From positions 8,560-32,277 of the forward strand of contig QXVZ01023584.1 in assembly GCA_008931825.1 (NCBI GenBank): 23,718 bases of DNA. The letters are read 5' to 3'. Below the pieces are notes generated by a model, which was given only the letters and a program-made list of their open reading frames with translations, searched no databases and was not told the origin of the DNA. The translations under genes were made by a program, and so were the position numbers. Each line of letters starts with the position of its first letter. Position 1 is the first letter of the stretch. Source of the DNA: Phallusia fumigata (lineage: Eukaryota; Chordata; Ascidiacea; Phlebobranchia; Ascidiidae). This document shows, piece by piece, positions 9,945-20,720 of this stretch.

Positions 9945-12900
9945 ATGGATAAGCTACCACAATCATTGGTTATTGATGGTCGCCTCAGTCCAGCAGAAGA
10001 ACTTGCGAACAGACGAAAGATAAGACTTATACAAGTTCGTCAACAAGAGCAACAGATTGCAAAGCGAGTACGGTCACAAGTCAAATTGCAAAAACGCAAT
10101 GTCCTGCAAGATGTTGCTCAAAAGTTGAACAAGGAATTTGAAAACAGGAAAAATGTGAACTATGCAATATCAAAAGAGAAATATGTTGAAGGTCTTTCGG
10201 AGTTTGGCAAGGCTCATGAAAATGCAGAATCTGATGTAGCAGATCAGGCATTGGTTGCTGCGATTTTTGACCAACAAAAGCGTGAGGCCCATAGACGTTA
10301 CACAGAGGCAGTGCAAAGAGCCAGAATGGTGAAGGCAATTGAGGAGGAAAATGAAAACGCCTTGCTGGAGCGAAAGCTGCTGGTCAAGAAAAAGGAGGCG
10401 ATTCGTGCAAAGCAAATAGCTATGTTGCCGAAAAAAGAAGTCTCTGAGGATGATGAAACCAGTGGACGCAACACAGAAACAACTATTATCACCAATGGCA
10501 CACAGACTGCATTGGTAGAGAGATCCTATGCTCAAGAGATCACAGCAAAGGAAGCTGCTGTGGATGAAGAGACAAGATGTACTGAATTGGATAAGGATCG
10601 CATTTGTGATCACTCTGCACAAATCGAACGAGCTCGTGTGCGACATTTAGCAGCGTTGCGAAAAGCTCGAATGACTCATGAGTACAACAAGCTTGAATCA
10701 GATGTGAAGATCTTGCAAAGAAAAGCAGCTTTTACGAAACGCAATACCTTTTCAGCATTTCCTGGAAAGGCTTCTAAATATCAGGATGCAACACAAGCAG
10801 AGCTTTTGGATACTCTAGGAATTCCACAGTCATGGGATTTGGATGTATCAGACCCTGGGGAGGACGAGTCAACTGCTCTTTCCACTCAGTATGTCACGGA
10901 AACTTCAGAAGAAGTGGAGACCAGTGAGGCAGATGTAGAAGGGCAAGACAGTGCCACCACTACAACAGTAAGCCAATCTGACACTGATACTTCGGACTAT
11001 TCCTCTGGAATGGCCACAAGTGAAACGGACGAGAATTCTGAAAAGGTGTCAAATGCATTGGGAAGTGATGTTCAGGCCTATGTAGACAAGATGGGATATG
11101 ATCNNNNNNNNNNNNNNNNNNNNNNNNNNNNNNNNNNNNNNNNNNNNNNNNNNNNNNNNNNNNNNNNNNNNNNNNNNNNNNNNNNNNNNNNNNNNNNNNN
11201 NNNNNNNNNNNNNNNNNNNNNNNNNNNNNNNNNNNNNNNNNNNNNNNNNNNNNNNNNNNNNNNNNNNNNNNNNNNNNNNNNNNNNNNNNNNNNNNNNNNN
11301 NNNNNNNNNNNNNNNNNNNNNNNNNNNNNNNNNNNNNNNNNNNNNNNNNNNNNNNNNNNNNNNNNNNNNNNNNNNNNNNNNNNNNNNNNNNNNNNNNNNN
11401 NNNNNNNNNNNNNNNNNNNNNNNNNNNNNNNNNNNNNNNNNNNNNNNNNNNNNNNNNNNNNNNNNNNNNNNNNNNNNNNNNNNNNNNNNNNNNNNNNNNN
11501 NNNNNNNNNNNNNNNNNNNNNNNNNNNNNNNNNNNNNNNNNNNNNNNNNNNNNNNNNNNNNNNNNNNNNNNNNNNNNNNNNNNNNNNNNNNNNNNNNNNN
11601 NNNNNNNNNNNNNNNNNNNNNNNNNNNNNNNNNNNNNNNNNNNNNNNNNNNNNNNNNNNNNNNNNNNNNNNNNNNNNNNNNNNNNNNNNNNNNNNNNNNN
11701 NNNNNNNNNNNNNNNNNNNNNNNNNNNNNNNNNNNNNNNNNNNNNNNNNNNNNNNNNNNNNNNNNNNNNNNNNNNNNNNNNNNNNNNNNNNNNNNNNNNN
11801 NNNNNNNNNNNNNNNNNNNNNNNNNNNNNNNNNNNNNNNNNNNNNNNNNNNNNNNNNNNNNNNNNNNNNNNNNNNNNNNNNNNNNNNNNNNNNNNNNNNN
11901 NNNNNNNNNNNNNNNNNNNNNNNNNNNNNNNNNNNNNNNNNNNNNNNNNNNNNNNNNNNNNNNNNNNNNNNNNNNNNNNNNNNNNNNNNNNNNNNNNNNN
12001 NNNNNNNNNNNNNNNNNNNNNNNNNNNNNNNNNNNNNNNNNNNNNNNNNNNNNNNNNNNNNNNNNNNNNNNNNNNNNNNNNNNNNNNNNNNNNNNNNNNN
12101 NTTTCCACTCAGTATGTCACGGAAACTTCAGAAGAAGTGGAGACCAGTGAGGCAGATGTAGAAGGGCAAGACAGTGCCACCACTACAACAGTAAGCCAAT
12201 CTGACACTGATACTTCGGACTATTCCTCTGGAATGGCCACAAGTGAAACGGACGAGAATTCTGAAAAGGTGTCAAATGCATTGGGAAGTGATGTTCAGGC
12301 CTATGTAGACAAGATGGGATATGATCAAGACTTACCAACTAAGCTTTCAAGCATACCAAAACAGGTTTGCATTGGTAAGGCAAGGGATGCCAAACCTAAA
12401 AAAAAGAAGGCTGTGGCCTTTGAATTACCAGTCGAAAAAGAAGATGTACAATTGGATTCTGAAGATGCAAAAACCACCACTGATGATACTGGTGATACGG
12501 AAAGTTATTTTGAGGATGAATCCACCACAAAGCCTTTTAAGACTGACCCAATTTTACCTAGGAGTTCTACAAAGCCTTTAAAGGATGTCCCCACTCCATC
12601 TAGGATTTCCAGTGATACGCCAATCAAGGACACTGCACAGAGAGACACAACAAGTATGCCAAAAAACAAAGAGGAAAAGGAAGCATCATCTGCACCACCG
12701 ATTGCAACCTCTTCGGTGACACCTCAAATGTTGTCACATTCTGCTGTAACCAAAGCACTGCAGCATCCAGATGTGTTAGCCTTTCAGCGACGGATCTTAG
12801 AAACACATGCATTGTCAGTGAGTGAGCGTTCTGGTGAAAGCAGTTTGAACAACATAAGTGACACATCATCTGAACCAGGTGGAACGACTTCTGAACCCGA

Positions 12901-14362
12901 AACTAAAACTAGTGACACTGACAATACTTCGTTCACGAGTGGTAGTGCAACAAGTGGATCAGTCGTGTCACTCGAAGATGGTCTGGAGAAGATTGCTTCT
13001 GGAATACAGAAGCGAGAGGAGGAACTTAAACGACAGCAAGACATTTTGGAAGAATACAAAAGAAAACTTATCGCACAACAAAAACAGCATGCTGCAATTG
13101 CTAAGCTCTCGGCTACAGTAGGAAAACAACTTCAGAAGGAAACCCCTCCAGTTAGCCCTGATATCCAGGCATTAATTGACCAAACAGATTCTGTAGACCA
13201 TTCCCAAGATGGTGGTAGTATTAACGTAATCCATATGAGTGAACATACAAGTACTGACAGCCTGTCAAGTTTTCAAGGGCTGCCCAACACTGGTGCTGCG
13301 TTGCAGATTCCCAGCCTTCTCATGGTGACTGACCCAAATCATAAAACACTGGATGCTTCGGAGATGTCAAGTTTTGCATCTGACAATGTAGCGAGTAATG
13401 TTGCAGTTGCTGATGATCATTCTGACACCCTCGAAGTACGCGAAGTAAGCACAAACAGTGTACGAACACCTTCAACTTTGAGTGTAACCAGCGAAGGCAA
13501 GCATTCTGAACAGAAGACTTTGATAACACCGATGTCCAGTGTAAACCATGATGACTTTTCATTTGTAGAACTGACTCCCTATGTTGAACCGCACAAATAT
13601 GAGTCCAGTAGTTCCACTGGGCAGCCAATTTCCGATTTCAGTTTTGACAAGCATTCGTATATGGAGTTGCAGCCTGATACTTCAATGTACAGAAAACCAC
13701 ATACATCAGCGACAGATTATAACCCAAATGTGTCGTCCTTTTTCGAACTGACTCCACAAAATCTTGAAGTTGAGCTAAAAGATGTCACAAGCACAGAAAC
13801 AGTATCAGATCTCAATATATCAGAGCACCCGCTTTCAGTTCAAGACAAGAGTGAATTGTCGTACCCTCCTTTGTCAAGCATCGATGGTGGAGCAAGCATT
13901 GAGGTGAGAACGACTTCCGATGACAAAACAGATGCAAGTGCAGCGTTTGATGAAACTTCATGGAAAGCCCTTTTGGCGCAGTCCGATACAACTACAGACT
14001 CCACAACATCAGCAGGGGACTCATCCATTGAAACCCTGCGTATAGATGACACTGTTATAGAATTACGAGAGAACGGAATTCTTGAAGAGCCAGACATGAC
14101 TTTGTTATCACTTAACTCGACAATCATGGACAGTAATCCACTAATGAATTCAGATTTTATGGAGGAAAAGTTTGAGATAGGAAAACCACCTTTAAATCAA
14201 TCTGCTATTATTAAAGAAAAAGTTCCCACACTGAATTCGTCTCTCGTTGATAAATCAGTGACTTCTGTTGACGCTACTGTTGTACCAAAGAAACCTATGA
14301 ACTCTGATGCTTGCCTTGCAAAATTATTTGAATATTTAAAAGAGATTGATGCGAAAAAATAA
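9945..14362 (+). CDS. CEP295-like centriolar protein, single long exon interrupted by a false assembly gap
   Basis: The N-terminus, residues about 13-45, has RLSPAEE and NRRKIRLIQVRQQEQQIA, which match the conserved opening of CEP295, a centriole-to-centrosome conversion factor. The first 270 residues are highly charged and likely helical. Ser/Thr/Asp-rich low-complexity sequence follows, then a second coiled coil (about 603-657) and three FxELxP-type repeats (about 798, 830 and 857). The frame is broken by Ns at 11104-12101, but 10879-11103 is repeated exactly at 12102-12326 in the same relative frame. Reading from 11103 to 12327 gives 1064 continuous codons with no stop. That is much shorter than human CEP295 (about 2600), and I see no ALMS-type C-terminal domain, so the protein may be truncated relative to vertebrates or only an N-terminal relative. 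The start is supported by ACCATGG and by the conserved motif close behind it. Confidence 0.7.
10879..11103 (+). repeat. 225-bp segment duplicated on the far side of the N gap (first copy)
   Basis: From TTTCCACTCAG to GGATATGATC this stretch is identical to 12102-12326 as far as I can read. The second copy continues in frame into the rest of the gene. The two copies therefore look like unmerged ends of overlapping contigs and not a biological repeat. Confidence 0.88.
11104..12101. other. 998-base run of N, probably spurious
   Basis: This is a sequence gap inside the CEP295-like exon. The flanks overlap by 225 identical bases, so the true distance is probably negative and no sequence is missing. 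Any protein predicted across the Ns, in any frame, is meaningless. Confidence 0.9.
12102..12326 (+). repeat. 225-bp segment, second copy, resuming the CEP295-like frame
   Basis: This is the exact counterpart of 10879-11103. In the correct gene model it should be counted once. An apparent ATG at 12137 inside it is an internal Met created by reading GTGGAGACC in its context and is not a real start. Confidence 0.85.
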
Positions 14363-14363
14363 A
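14358..14363 (+). terminator. AATAAA overlapping the CEP295-like stop codon
   Basis: AATAAA spans the TAA stop (14360-14362). It is the only canonical signal I see before the zwilch start, which would give an extremely short 3' UTR if used. In SL-type operons, polyadenylation of the upstream cistron precedes the downstream acceptor. Confidence 0.3.
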
Positions 14364-14620
14364 CCCAAATTTGTGTTGCTTTTCTCTGTGTGGTGCATAT
14401 TGTCAATTGTGCATTAGTGAACTGGACAAAACATTTGGTAATTTTTTTGCCATAACTATTTTTTTCATTGATGGAATACTTTTTGTTTGTGTCTTATACT
14501 ATATATTGTAAAAAAACATGTAAAGCTTGATTTATATTCTATGGTTCTGGCTGGTTGTGCATAGTTTTGTGTATTTTTAGCCCTTTTAGATCTACATATT
14601 GTGCTCATTATTGATTCCTA

Positions 14621-14635
14621 TGTGTCCTTTTACAG
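14621..14635 (+). promoter_or_regulatory. Strong 3' splice acceptor just upstream of the zwilch ATG
   Basis: TGTGTCCTTTTACAG ends at 14635, eight bases before the ATG at 14644. No upstream exon of zwilch is visible. The acceptor therefore serves either a 5'-UTR intron or spliced-leader trans-splicing, which is common in Ciona. Confidence 0.45.
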
Positions 14636-14643
14636 AGAAAAAG

Positions 14644-17600
14644 ATGGAAAATTTTTGCAATGTGATTAAATTTCTAAATGAAACTGGAAAAGCAGAATGG
14701 AATGGTTGCATTCTATCCAAAAGCCTAGATGTAACCTCAAACGATTCAAAATCCAAGAATGATCCAGTTGTTTACCTTATGAAAGACTTGACTTCAAAAG
14801 TTACAGAAGAACCTTTGCCGGATATTGCTACGTACCTTTATGCTGAGTCGCCGTGTAACGAAAACATGACAAACGACTTTTCAGGTTATGAAGTTGTGCC
14901 TGAACAATATAATGACAATGCTTGCAATGATGATAGTATTAATTTAAAAACATCTCAAACTATTTCAGTTGAGAATCTTGTTCCATTCAACACTGCTCGA
15001 AACTTTCTTTCGCATTTCTCTTACTGCCTTGCAAATGGAAACGACACACTTAAAAAGTTTCTTCCCATACTTGCTCTATGCGATGGTCATATCAATAACC
15101 GAAGGATATATTTCTTGCTCATGCAAACTGAAATATGTGATGGGGTTGAAACAGCACGTATTGCCACCAGCTCTATTTCCTGCCATGGTCCGTATTCCGC
15201 CAAACTATGGGCTGAACAAAGTGAAAAATCGCAGGTGCAATCACACAATAGATTATTTCATGACAAGAGCCAAATGACAGATCTGTATGCGGAGTACGAT
15301 CTTTTTGGTTCTTGCTCCTCGCTTTCAAGAGACGTTCCACAGGATGCAGCACAAACATCAGTCCATGTGAGATGTTCAGAAGTAAGTTTCAATGGTTGAT
15401 GCTGGTAGATTTGTTAGTGTTTGCCTTCATCTTAACTGTTAGTACTGGATCACTCATTCAGTTGTACTCTAATACAATACACCCCCTTGTTAATTTGTCA
15501 TGGTTTTACATTTTAGTAAATGTGTTTATATCTATCACTGAACTATTTCCTATTTATCCTGCAGGTTCGCAATATTTTGTCACTCAACCCATCATCTGTT
15601 ACAAGTATCGACATAATACTTAAACCTGTTCCAGGGGGGATTCAAAGTCCATCATTTTGCTACTACAAAAATCTGGCGGTTATTCAAGGTATGGATGTCA
15701 TTTTAACCATGACCAGTATTGCAGTGAAAATTTAGGATTTTTGGCCAAATGGCACATATTGTAAGAGGCAGAGCCTGCACCCCTCCCCACAAAAAAGAGG
15801 GGGCTACAATAAAAAGCTGTTAATTATTTGTGACATAATAGACATTTTTTGGGATACAGTCTGAGAAAAAAAGGAGCGGACCTTAAAAGGAAACACAATA
15901 CAGTATTTGTGACATTGTAGAGGTTTTTGGTGATACATTTAGGTCAAAAAATAAACCTTGATCATTGATCTTGAGAACTTGGCAAATTCACAGGTCATAT
16001 TGTAATGTAAAGACCACATAAATCCTTCAAGTTCAAAGTACAAGTTTGAAAGTCCTTTGAATAAACTGTTACCAAATTTTTTAGTTTTTTCATTTTAAAT
16101 ATTTTTAGGACTGCTTTGTGCATTCGGTCCTGACAGTGAAGTTCAGTGGACAGAAACATCAGAGTTATTGGAACAACAGGTCAGAAACTGTCTGCTACTT
16201 TTGTGCAGCGTGCAAAAACTTTAGTTTGTTAGGTTTATTCTGTGTTTTGTACCTGTATCTTGATAAAAGAATAGGCCATTTTTCCGAATTACCAACAACA
16301 ATATACACTCGAAATACTAATTTCAAATCAAACAGGAGTCTTGTAACTTACAAATATAATTTTTGCCCATCTGAATTTGCAATACCATGCCAGTTACTAT
16401 TCTAATTACTACCCTGTTCAGCATGGTGCAATATAACAAAGCCCTTATAAGATGCTGGTTTTTAAATGGTAGAGAAATTACTTTTTTATTGTGGGTTGCC
16501 TGTGAAGGAAATGTTAAAGAAGCTGCATGAAGTTGTGGAATCATTTGGTCAAATGAGCATGGTGTCGTCAACATCACAAGATCAAAATGACCAAGAAGTT
16601 GATGGTAATAAGGATAGCGGTGTAGTCATCATAGAGAGATTGGTAATCTTTCTAACATGATTGCAAGGGGGGGTATATTGTTACATTCTACCCACATATA
16701 CCGCAGCTGGGAATGAAGTTCTAATGTTTTAAGCACAGCACTAAAAAGTTTACTGAAAATTGGACTAGACTTTTTAATTTATATTATTGAATAAATTTTT
16801 ATCCGAATATGAATCAATATATGCATTATAAATGCCTATATTTTACTGCTGCTTTCATGCACCAAGAACGTACAGTTTGCCACAGGCAGTTTGCACATTG
16901 TAAGTCATGTTTCAATGGCTAAAATTTGGCACAAAATGTAACAATCTCCAGAGCATTGGTTGCTATCTAAAGATTTCAAGACATTGGCAAACTAAAAAAA
17001 TCCATCATGCCAAGTTTGGTATACATTCCCTGTGTCATACAGTGATTGAAAATTGTAATATGTGAGTAGAACAAATTCAACTATTTCTTTTTATTTAAAG
17101 AGGAGGAAGGGTACACCACGACCCCTAGAACCGAACTCGACTTCACTGAAAGAATCTGGGAAGTCCTGAAGGTAGTTTAATTTCCAACTTTGAAAACAAC
17201 AATTTTGTGTGGAACTCTCTGCATATATATTTTTGCAGCTTGTTGGCAGAAAGCAGGATTTGGTTAAAGGACTCGAATTTGTGTTCAAGCAACTTGAATC
17301 AGGACTTGGCATCAAATTCTGGTTGCATGAGGAAAATCAAACCTACCTGGCCAAATTAATAAGAACATCATACGAGGTAAATTAGCCAGAGGAGAAAATG
17401 TTGGTTAAATATAGAGTTTGAAAATGCACACTTATGTGTGTTGTATGCTTTTTTTCTGTTTGTATGCTTTTGTTTTGCAACATATTTAAAATTTTTATGC
17501 TTTTTACACTTCGATATTGTTGTGTTGAGTTTATTTTACCAATTTTTAACTCACTTTTGTACATATCGCATGTTTTAAGCATCTCATCATTATGTACTGA

Positions 17601-19503
17601 TGATGACGACAGCGATTGTCGAAATGTTTGCAAGTTATATTTTTGGTTGAGTTTATTTCAATTGGTGAAAGAAAAAACATAGTGTAACAATAAGGCTATA
17701 AATAGTAATTTTGCATGTTGGTTAATGCTATAAAATTTGCCTATTTAACTTATTACAGTTTTTCATTGTTCACAGGGAAAATTCTTAGCACCTCTCTTGC
17801 AAGGGGAGCTCCCAATACGAATACTGGCTGAGATAGGTATCGACAAACTTCAAAGAGATTACACCGAGTTTTTCTTTCAAAATTCCATTTCAACAAGTGG
17901 TCGCTTCGATCAATTCACGTCTCCGTCAAATCAAGAGGAAAACGAGAACCAAAAACTGCTTGGCAAATTCCAAGGACTGCAAAAACTGCATCATATCGTT
18001 GAGGTGGCAATCTATTGTAGAGTCTACTTGAAATTGTCCACAGGGAAAGTGCTGAAAGTCATAAGGTAACAACAGTTTAACATGTTTTAGTAATTAAATG
18101 TGATCATTTTGTCAAATATATTTAGTTATATTTAGCCTATTTACATGACATTACTATTTCAATTGTAAAAGACGAACAAAATTTGGTACATAAGTAGCTT
18201 AACTAAAAATATAAGTGGCAGAGGGCTTGTATATAGTGAATACATTGTAATGCCAACGTTTCACAATCACTGTTGATGCACTGATGATGACTACAGCGAT
18301 TGTAGAAACTTTGTGTTACAAAGTTACAACTGTTCATTGTTAGCTGCCAAGAAGGCCGAGTGGTTAGCGCGACTGCCTTGCGCACCCAAGGTTGTTGGTT
18401 CTAATCCCATCTCGGTCGCTTGTGTTTCCTTGAGCAGGAAATTTAAGCGGTATTGCTACAACCCAGAGGAACCCGATGGGTTGACCCAAATTCCAGTCAC
18501 CAACTTTCAAAAAACAAAAAAAATCAAATAATAAATGATCCAACGGAACTGCAATGAAGCCCAGGTAGCTTACAATGAGCATAACGAATTCAGGCGTTGC
18601 TCCGCCCCCCGAGGATAAAAATGAAACAAACAAACAAGTATTCACTCTATAAAAGCTCTCTGGCAATGTTTTTAATCGATGAAACCAAATTTATTTTGTC
18701 GTCGTTCAGGTCAGCAACACAGGGTTATCTCAGCGATGAATTTGACGCTGCCAAGACTTTTACTTTTTCTGCAACATACGCTGAAGTCAAAGATTTCTTG
18801 GAAACTGTGGAACCGAGTGTTTGGAAAGTTAAATCAAAAACGTCGGTCGATAAACCTGGAATGGTGAGCCTTGTGCCTCAGTAGCGTCATTCAAACTTTT
18901 AGTGCAAAAAATTATGGTTATTTGCAGGTCGTCAAATGTTTTTTTATCTAGTTTTTCGTTTGATTTTGTTGTTTGTCGTATGAATGGGTTTGGGACCCTA
19001 TACCCTCTTGTGTGTAAGATGTTGTTGTTATGTTTGGTAAAGATTTCAGCAATTTGAAACTCAATCAGTTTTGTATCAATTTCGACAAGGACATACACCA
19101 AAATAGTTTCATGCTTTTGCCTCTTCTTTGACCTAAACCTATTAACTAAAAATATATTTTTGAGAATTAATATTTTCGTCACAAAAAGTTTTATTTTTAA
19201 TTTGTTCATAAACTTGTAACGATTACTGATCCACAGCAGGAAGAAACGATTGTTTTATGATTTTGCCTGATCTTTGAACAAAGCCAATCAAAAATACGAC
19301 GCTTTCTCCTTCCTTGAACGCTCCAACTTTTCTTTCTATCATTTCAGAACGTCTGCAGTTTGTGTTGGAGCAGGGACTTCCCTTTCGAGAAATTACTTCC
19401 AGACTCCTCACTGCATGACGTGTCACTATCTGACGACACCCTGGACAACGAACACCAATCGTATTATTACGTCACAGCCAAGTCGCGTAGTTTTCATGCT
19501 TGA
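14644..19503 (+). CDS. ZWILCH: Zwilch kinetochore protein (RZZ complex subunit), complete, 9 exons
   Basis: Zwilch binds ROD and ZW10 in the RZZ complex, which recruits dynein and Mad1-Mad2 to unattached kinetochores in the spindle checkpoint. Exons: 14644-15381, 15565-15688, 16109-16179, 16508-16642, 17103-17171, 17239-17376, 17776-18065, 18710-18863, 19348-19503. Phases agree throughout and give 624 residues; human has 591. Conserved blocks: RTELDFTERIW (about 367-377), WLHEENQTYLAKLI, LPIRILAEIGIDKL then RDYTEFFF (about 438-460) and LQKLHHIVEV (about 499-508), in the same order and spacing as vertebrate Zwilch. The last exon ends in a DxSLHDVSLSD-type segment like the family's tail. The exon at 16508 is the least certain acceptor, with a weak pyrimidine tract. 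The start at 14644 follows a strong acceptor; an upstream in-frame ATG at 14620 lies before it and is unlikely. Intron 7 contains a SINE. Confidence 0.88.
15826..15938 (+). repeat. Diverged tandem duplication in zwilch intron 2
   Basis: ATTTGTGACAT..TAGA..TTTTT.G.GATACA occurs at 15826-15858 and again at 15905-15937, a period of about 79 bp. Each is followed by an A-rich stretch. It lies within the intron 15689-16108 and no coding role is seen. Confidence 0.55.
16643..17102. other. Zwilch intron 4, nothing recognised
   Basis: This is a 460-bp AT-rich intron with donor gtaatc. The acceptor used is the second AG of TTTAAAGAG, because only that choice keeps the frame into GAG GAA GGG. No repeat or RNA gene was seen. 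Confidence 0.55.
17597..17624 (+). repeat. CTGATGA...GAAA hairpin motif, copy 1 (zwilch intron 6)
   Basis: CTGATGA at 17597-17603 is followed by a short stem (GACA gcgat TGTC) and GAAA at 17621-17624. The same layout with the same 24-base offset recurs at 18281-18308. The motif resembles terminal sequences of dispersed retroelements. The CTGATGA/stem/GAAA order also recalls a hammerhead core, but four unpaired bases precede the stem here. Confidence 0.4.
18254..18313. repeat. CTGATGA...GAAA motif, copy 2, inside an imperfect inverted repeat (zwilch intron 7)
   Basis: CAACGTTTCACAATCACTG (18254-18272) and CAGCGATTGTAGAAACTTTG (18294-18313) are imperfect reverse complements around a 21-bp loop containing CTGATGA. 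The second arm carries the motif seen at 17597. The arrangement suggests the end of a retroelement or a head-to-head remnant. Family assignment, possibly Penelope-like, is inference. Confidence 0.45.
18346..18638 (+). mobile_element. tRNA-derived SINE (293 bp) in zwilch intron 7
   Basis: The head (18346-18421) is tRNA-like: an A box around GAGTGGTTAGCG and a B box GGTTCTAATCCC with one mismatch from GGTTCRANNCC. The unique body contains CCCGATGGGTTGACCCAAATT, ATGATCCAACGGAACTGCAAT and GAGCATAACGAATTCAGGCGTT. It ends in a CAAA-type tail. A second copy lies at 20936-21281 on the minus strand and shares the same B-box mismatch. It is not a functional tRNA because the acceptor stem and anticodon arm do not pair properly. 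No clear target duplication was found. Confidence 0.82.
18864..19347. other. Zwilch intron 8, nothing recognised
   Basis: A 484-bp AT-rich intron. An antisense open frame over 18829-19209 overlaps exon 8 and intron but shows no family resemblance. No repeat or RNA gene was recognised. Confidence 0.55.
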
Positions 19504-19820
19504 ACGCCATTTTTTGCCGTAAATACATTTGTATATGTCTTGTATTGAAAAGAAATTTGTGTTTAATGAATAAGATTGCAGTTTCTCATGAAAAAAACGG
19601 TGGCATTAAAATACAGTCCATAACGTAGCAATTAATTAAATCCATTTTAACGAAAATCTTTAAAAAAAACAAAAAAAGACAATCGCCATGTAGACCTGCT
19701 GGTGCAATTGGGGAAAAATTAAGAATGAACAAATTACTTGGCTGCAAGAACTAGTCGAAATGTTGCTGTATTCCTTTTTCTGCAGTAAAAATGGCAATGT
19801 TTTGTTGTGTGGGGTGTATT

Positions 19821-20290
19821 TTATAATTCACTAATTCATAGTCAACGTAACTCCGAGGCAACGATTTGCTTACTACTGTCAACCAGATGATAGTACGGTA
19901 AGTAGCGAAAAGTACTGCACGCCGTTCGTATGCCTGGTACGAATAACTTCATATGTGCCCTAATGTACCGCCATCCTTCACTGATGACTAACACCAAGTT
20001 GAGTTTACTTCGCTCGGTGAATGAAAAACATAGCGACACAATTGCACTAAATCAATCACCAAGCCGGAAATAGCTGCGCAACGGTAGAACGTTAAGGGGC
20101 GCAAAAAAGTAGGGGGCACAATTGGTGGGTCAAGGTTGAACGTGCTGCAGCTACAGTTTGAAGACCAAGTGCAAGCCAGCGCGCGCCATTCTTTTAAACC
20201 ACTTCCCTTCGTTGTACCGCATGCGCTTTTCGAACAACACAAAAATCTGTTAAACACGCCACAGTTACAATACCCACGTACAAACGACAA
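19821..20290 (+). repeat. Dispersed repeat family A, copy 1
   Basis: Segments near both edges recur in a shorter copy at 20721-20915: TTCACTAATTC (near 19826 and 20725), GTCAACGTAACTC (near 19841 and 20789) and GTTAAACACGCCAC (20249-20262 and 20870-20883). The order is the same in both. Copy 1 is longer by about 275 bp. It looks like an unclassified transposable element with variable internal length. Confidence 0.5.
19912..19974 (+). repeat. Repeat family B, copy 1 (GGTACGAA...ACCGCCAT)
   Basis: GTACTGCACGCC and GGTACGAA.TAACT..(T)GTACCGCCAT occur here, and related sequence lies in reverse orientation at 21529-21600. It is nested in, or part of, family A copy 1. The similarity is short and was judged by eye. 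Confidence 0.4.
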
Positions 20291-20720
20291 TATACGAGGC
20301 GAAAACCGGTTGTAATTTGGACCAGCGTCAGGTTTAAAATCCATGGAATTACAAAAACCTCCTTTTTCCAGCTTTATTGCGATACAAAGCCTTTATACAC
20401 TGTTATAAAATACACTCGCGAATCTTCGCGACAGAAACCAATTGGGCAAGATGGCCAATATGAACACCGCTTTTGTTGCTAGCAAGAATGCAAAATGTCT
20501 AAATTCTGACGATGAATAAATGGGAATATAGCCTACTTGAAAGAGGTTAACAATTAACATGTACTATGATTTTAGCCTGCTTGTCTATATGAATGTTTTG
20601 CAATTTCTAGCAAATTGTGAAACACTTGCTACGTTTGAACCCCACCCTCTTTCCCCAGCACGGGTGGTTTAGATTCTAAGGCCCCCTCGGCTGGTCCCAC
20701 CAACGTTACCCATCGTTTTT

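Noticed and set aside
10960-12150. Long frames on both strands across the N run
   Set aside because: They consist almost wholly of unknown residues and exist only because N codons contain no stops.
12137-14362. A separate gene starting at the ATG at 12137
   Set aside because: The ATG lies inside the duplicated 225-bp overlap, and the same sequence is internal to the frame that starts at 9945. It is the continuation of that gene.
14969-15277. 102-codon frame overlapping zwilch exon 1
   Set aside because: A shadow of the real zwilch frame. Only the zwilch frame continues into exon 2 with family similarity.
18346-18421. A functional tRNA gene
   Set aside because: A and B boxes are present, but the acceptor stem ends do not pair, the B box is off-consensus and a SINE body follows. 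A sister copy confirms a repeat.
19988-20344. 118-codon antisense open frame
   Set aside because: It falls in repeat family A, has no recognisable domain and no splice or promoter context.
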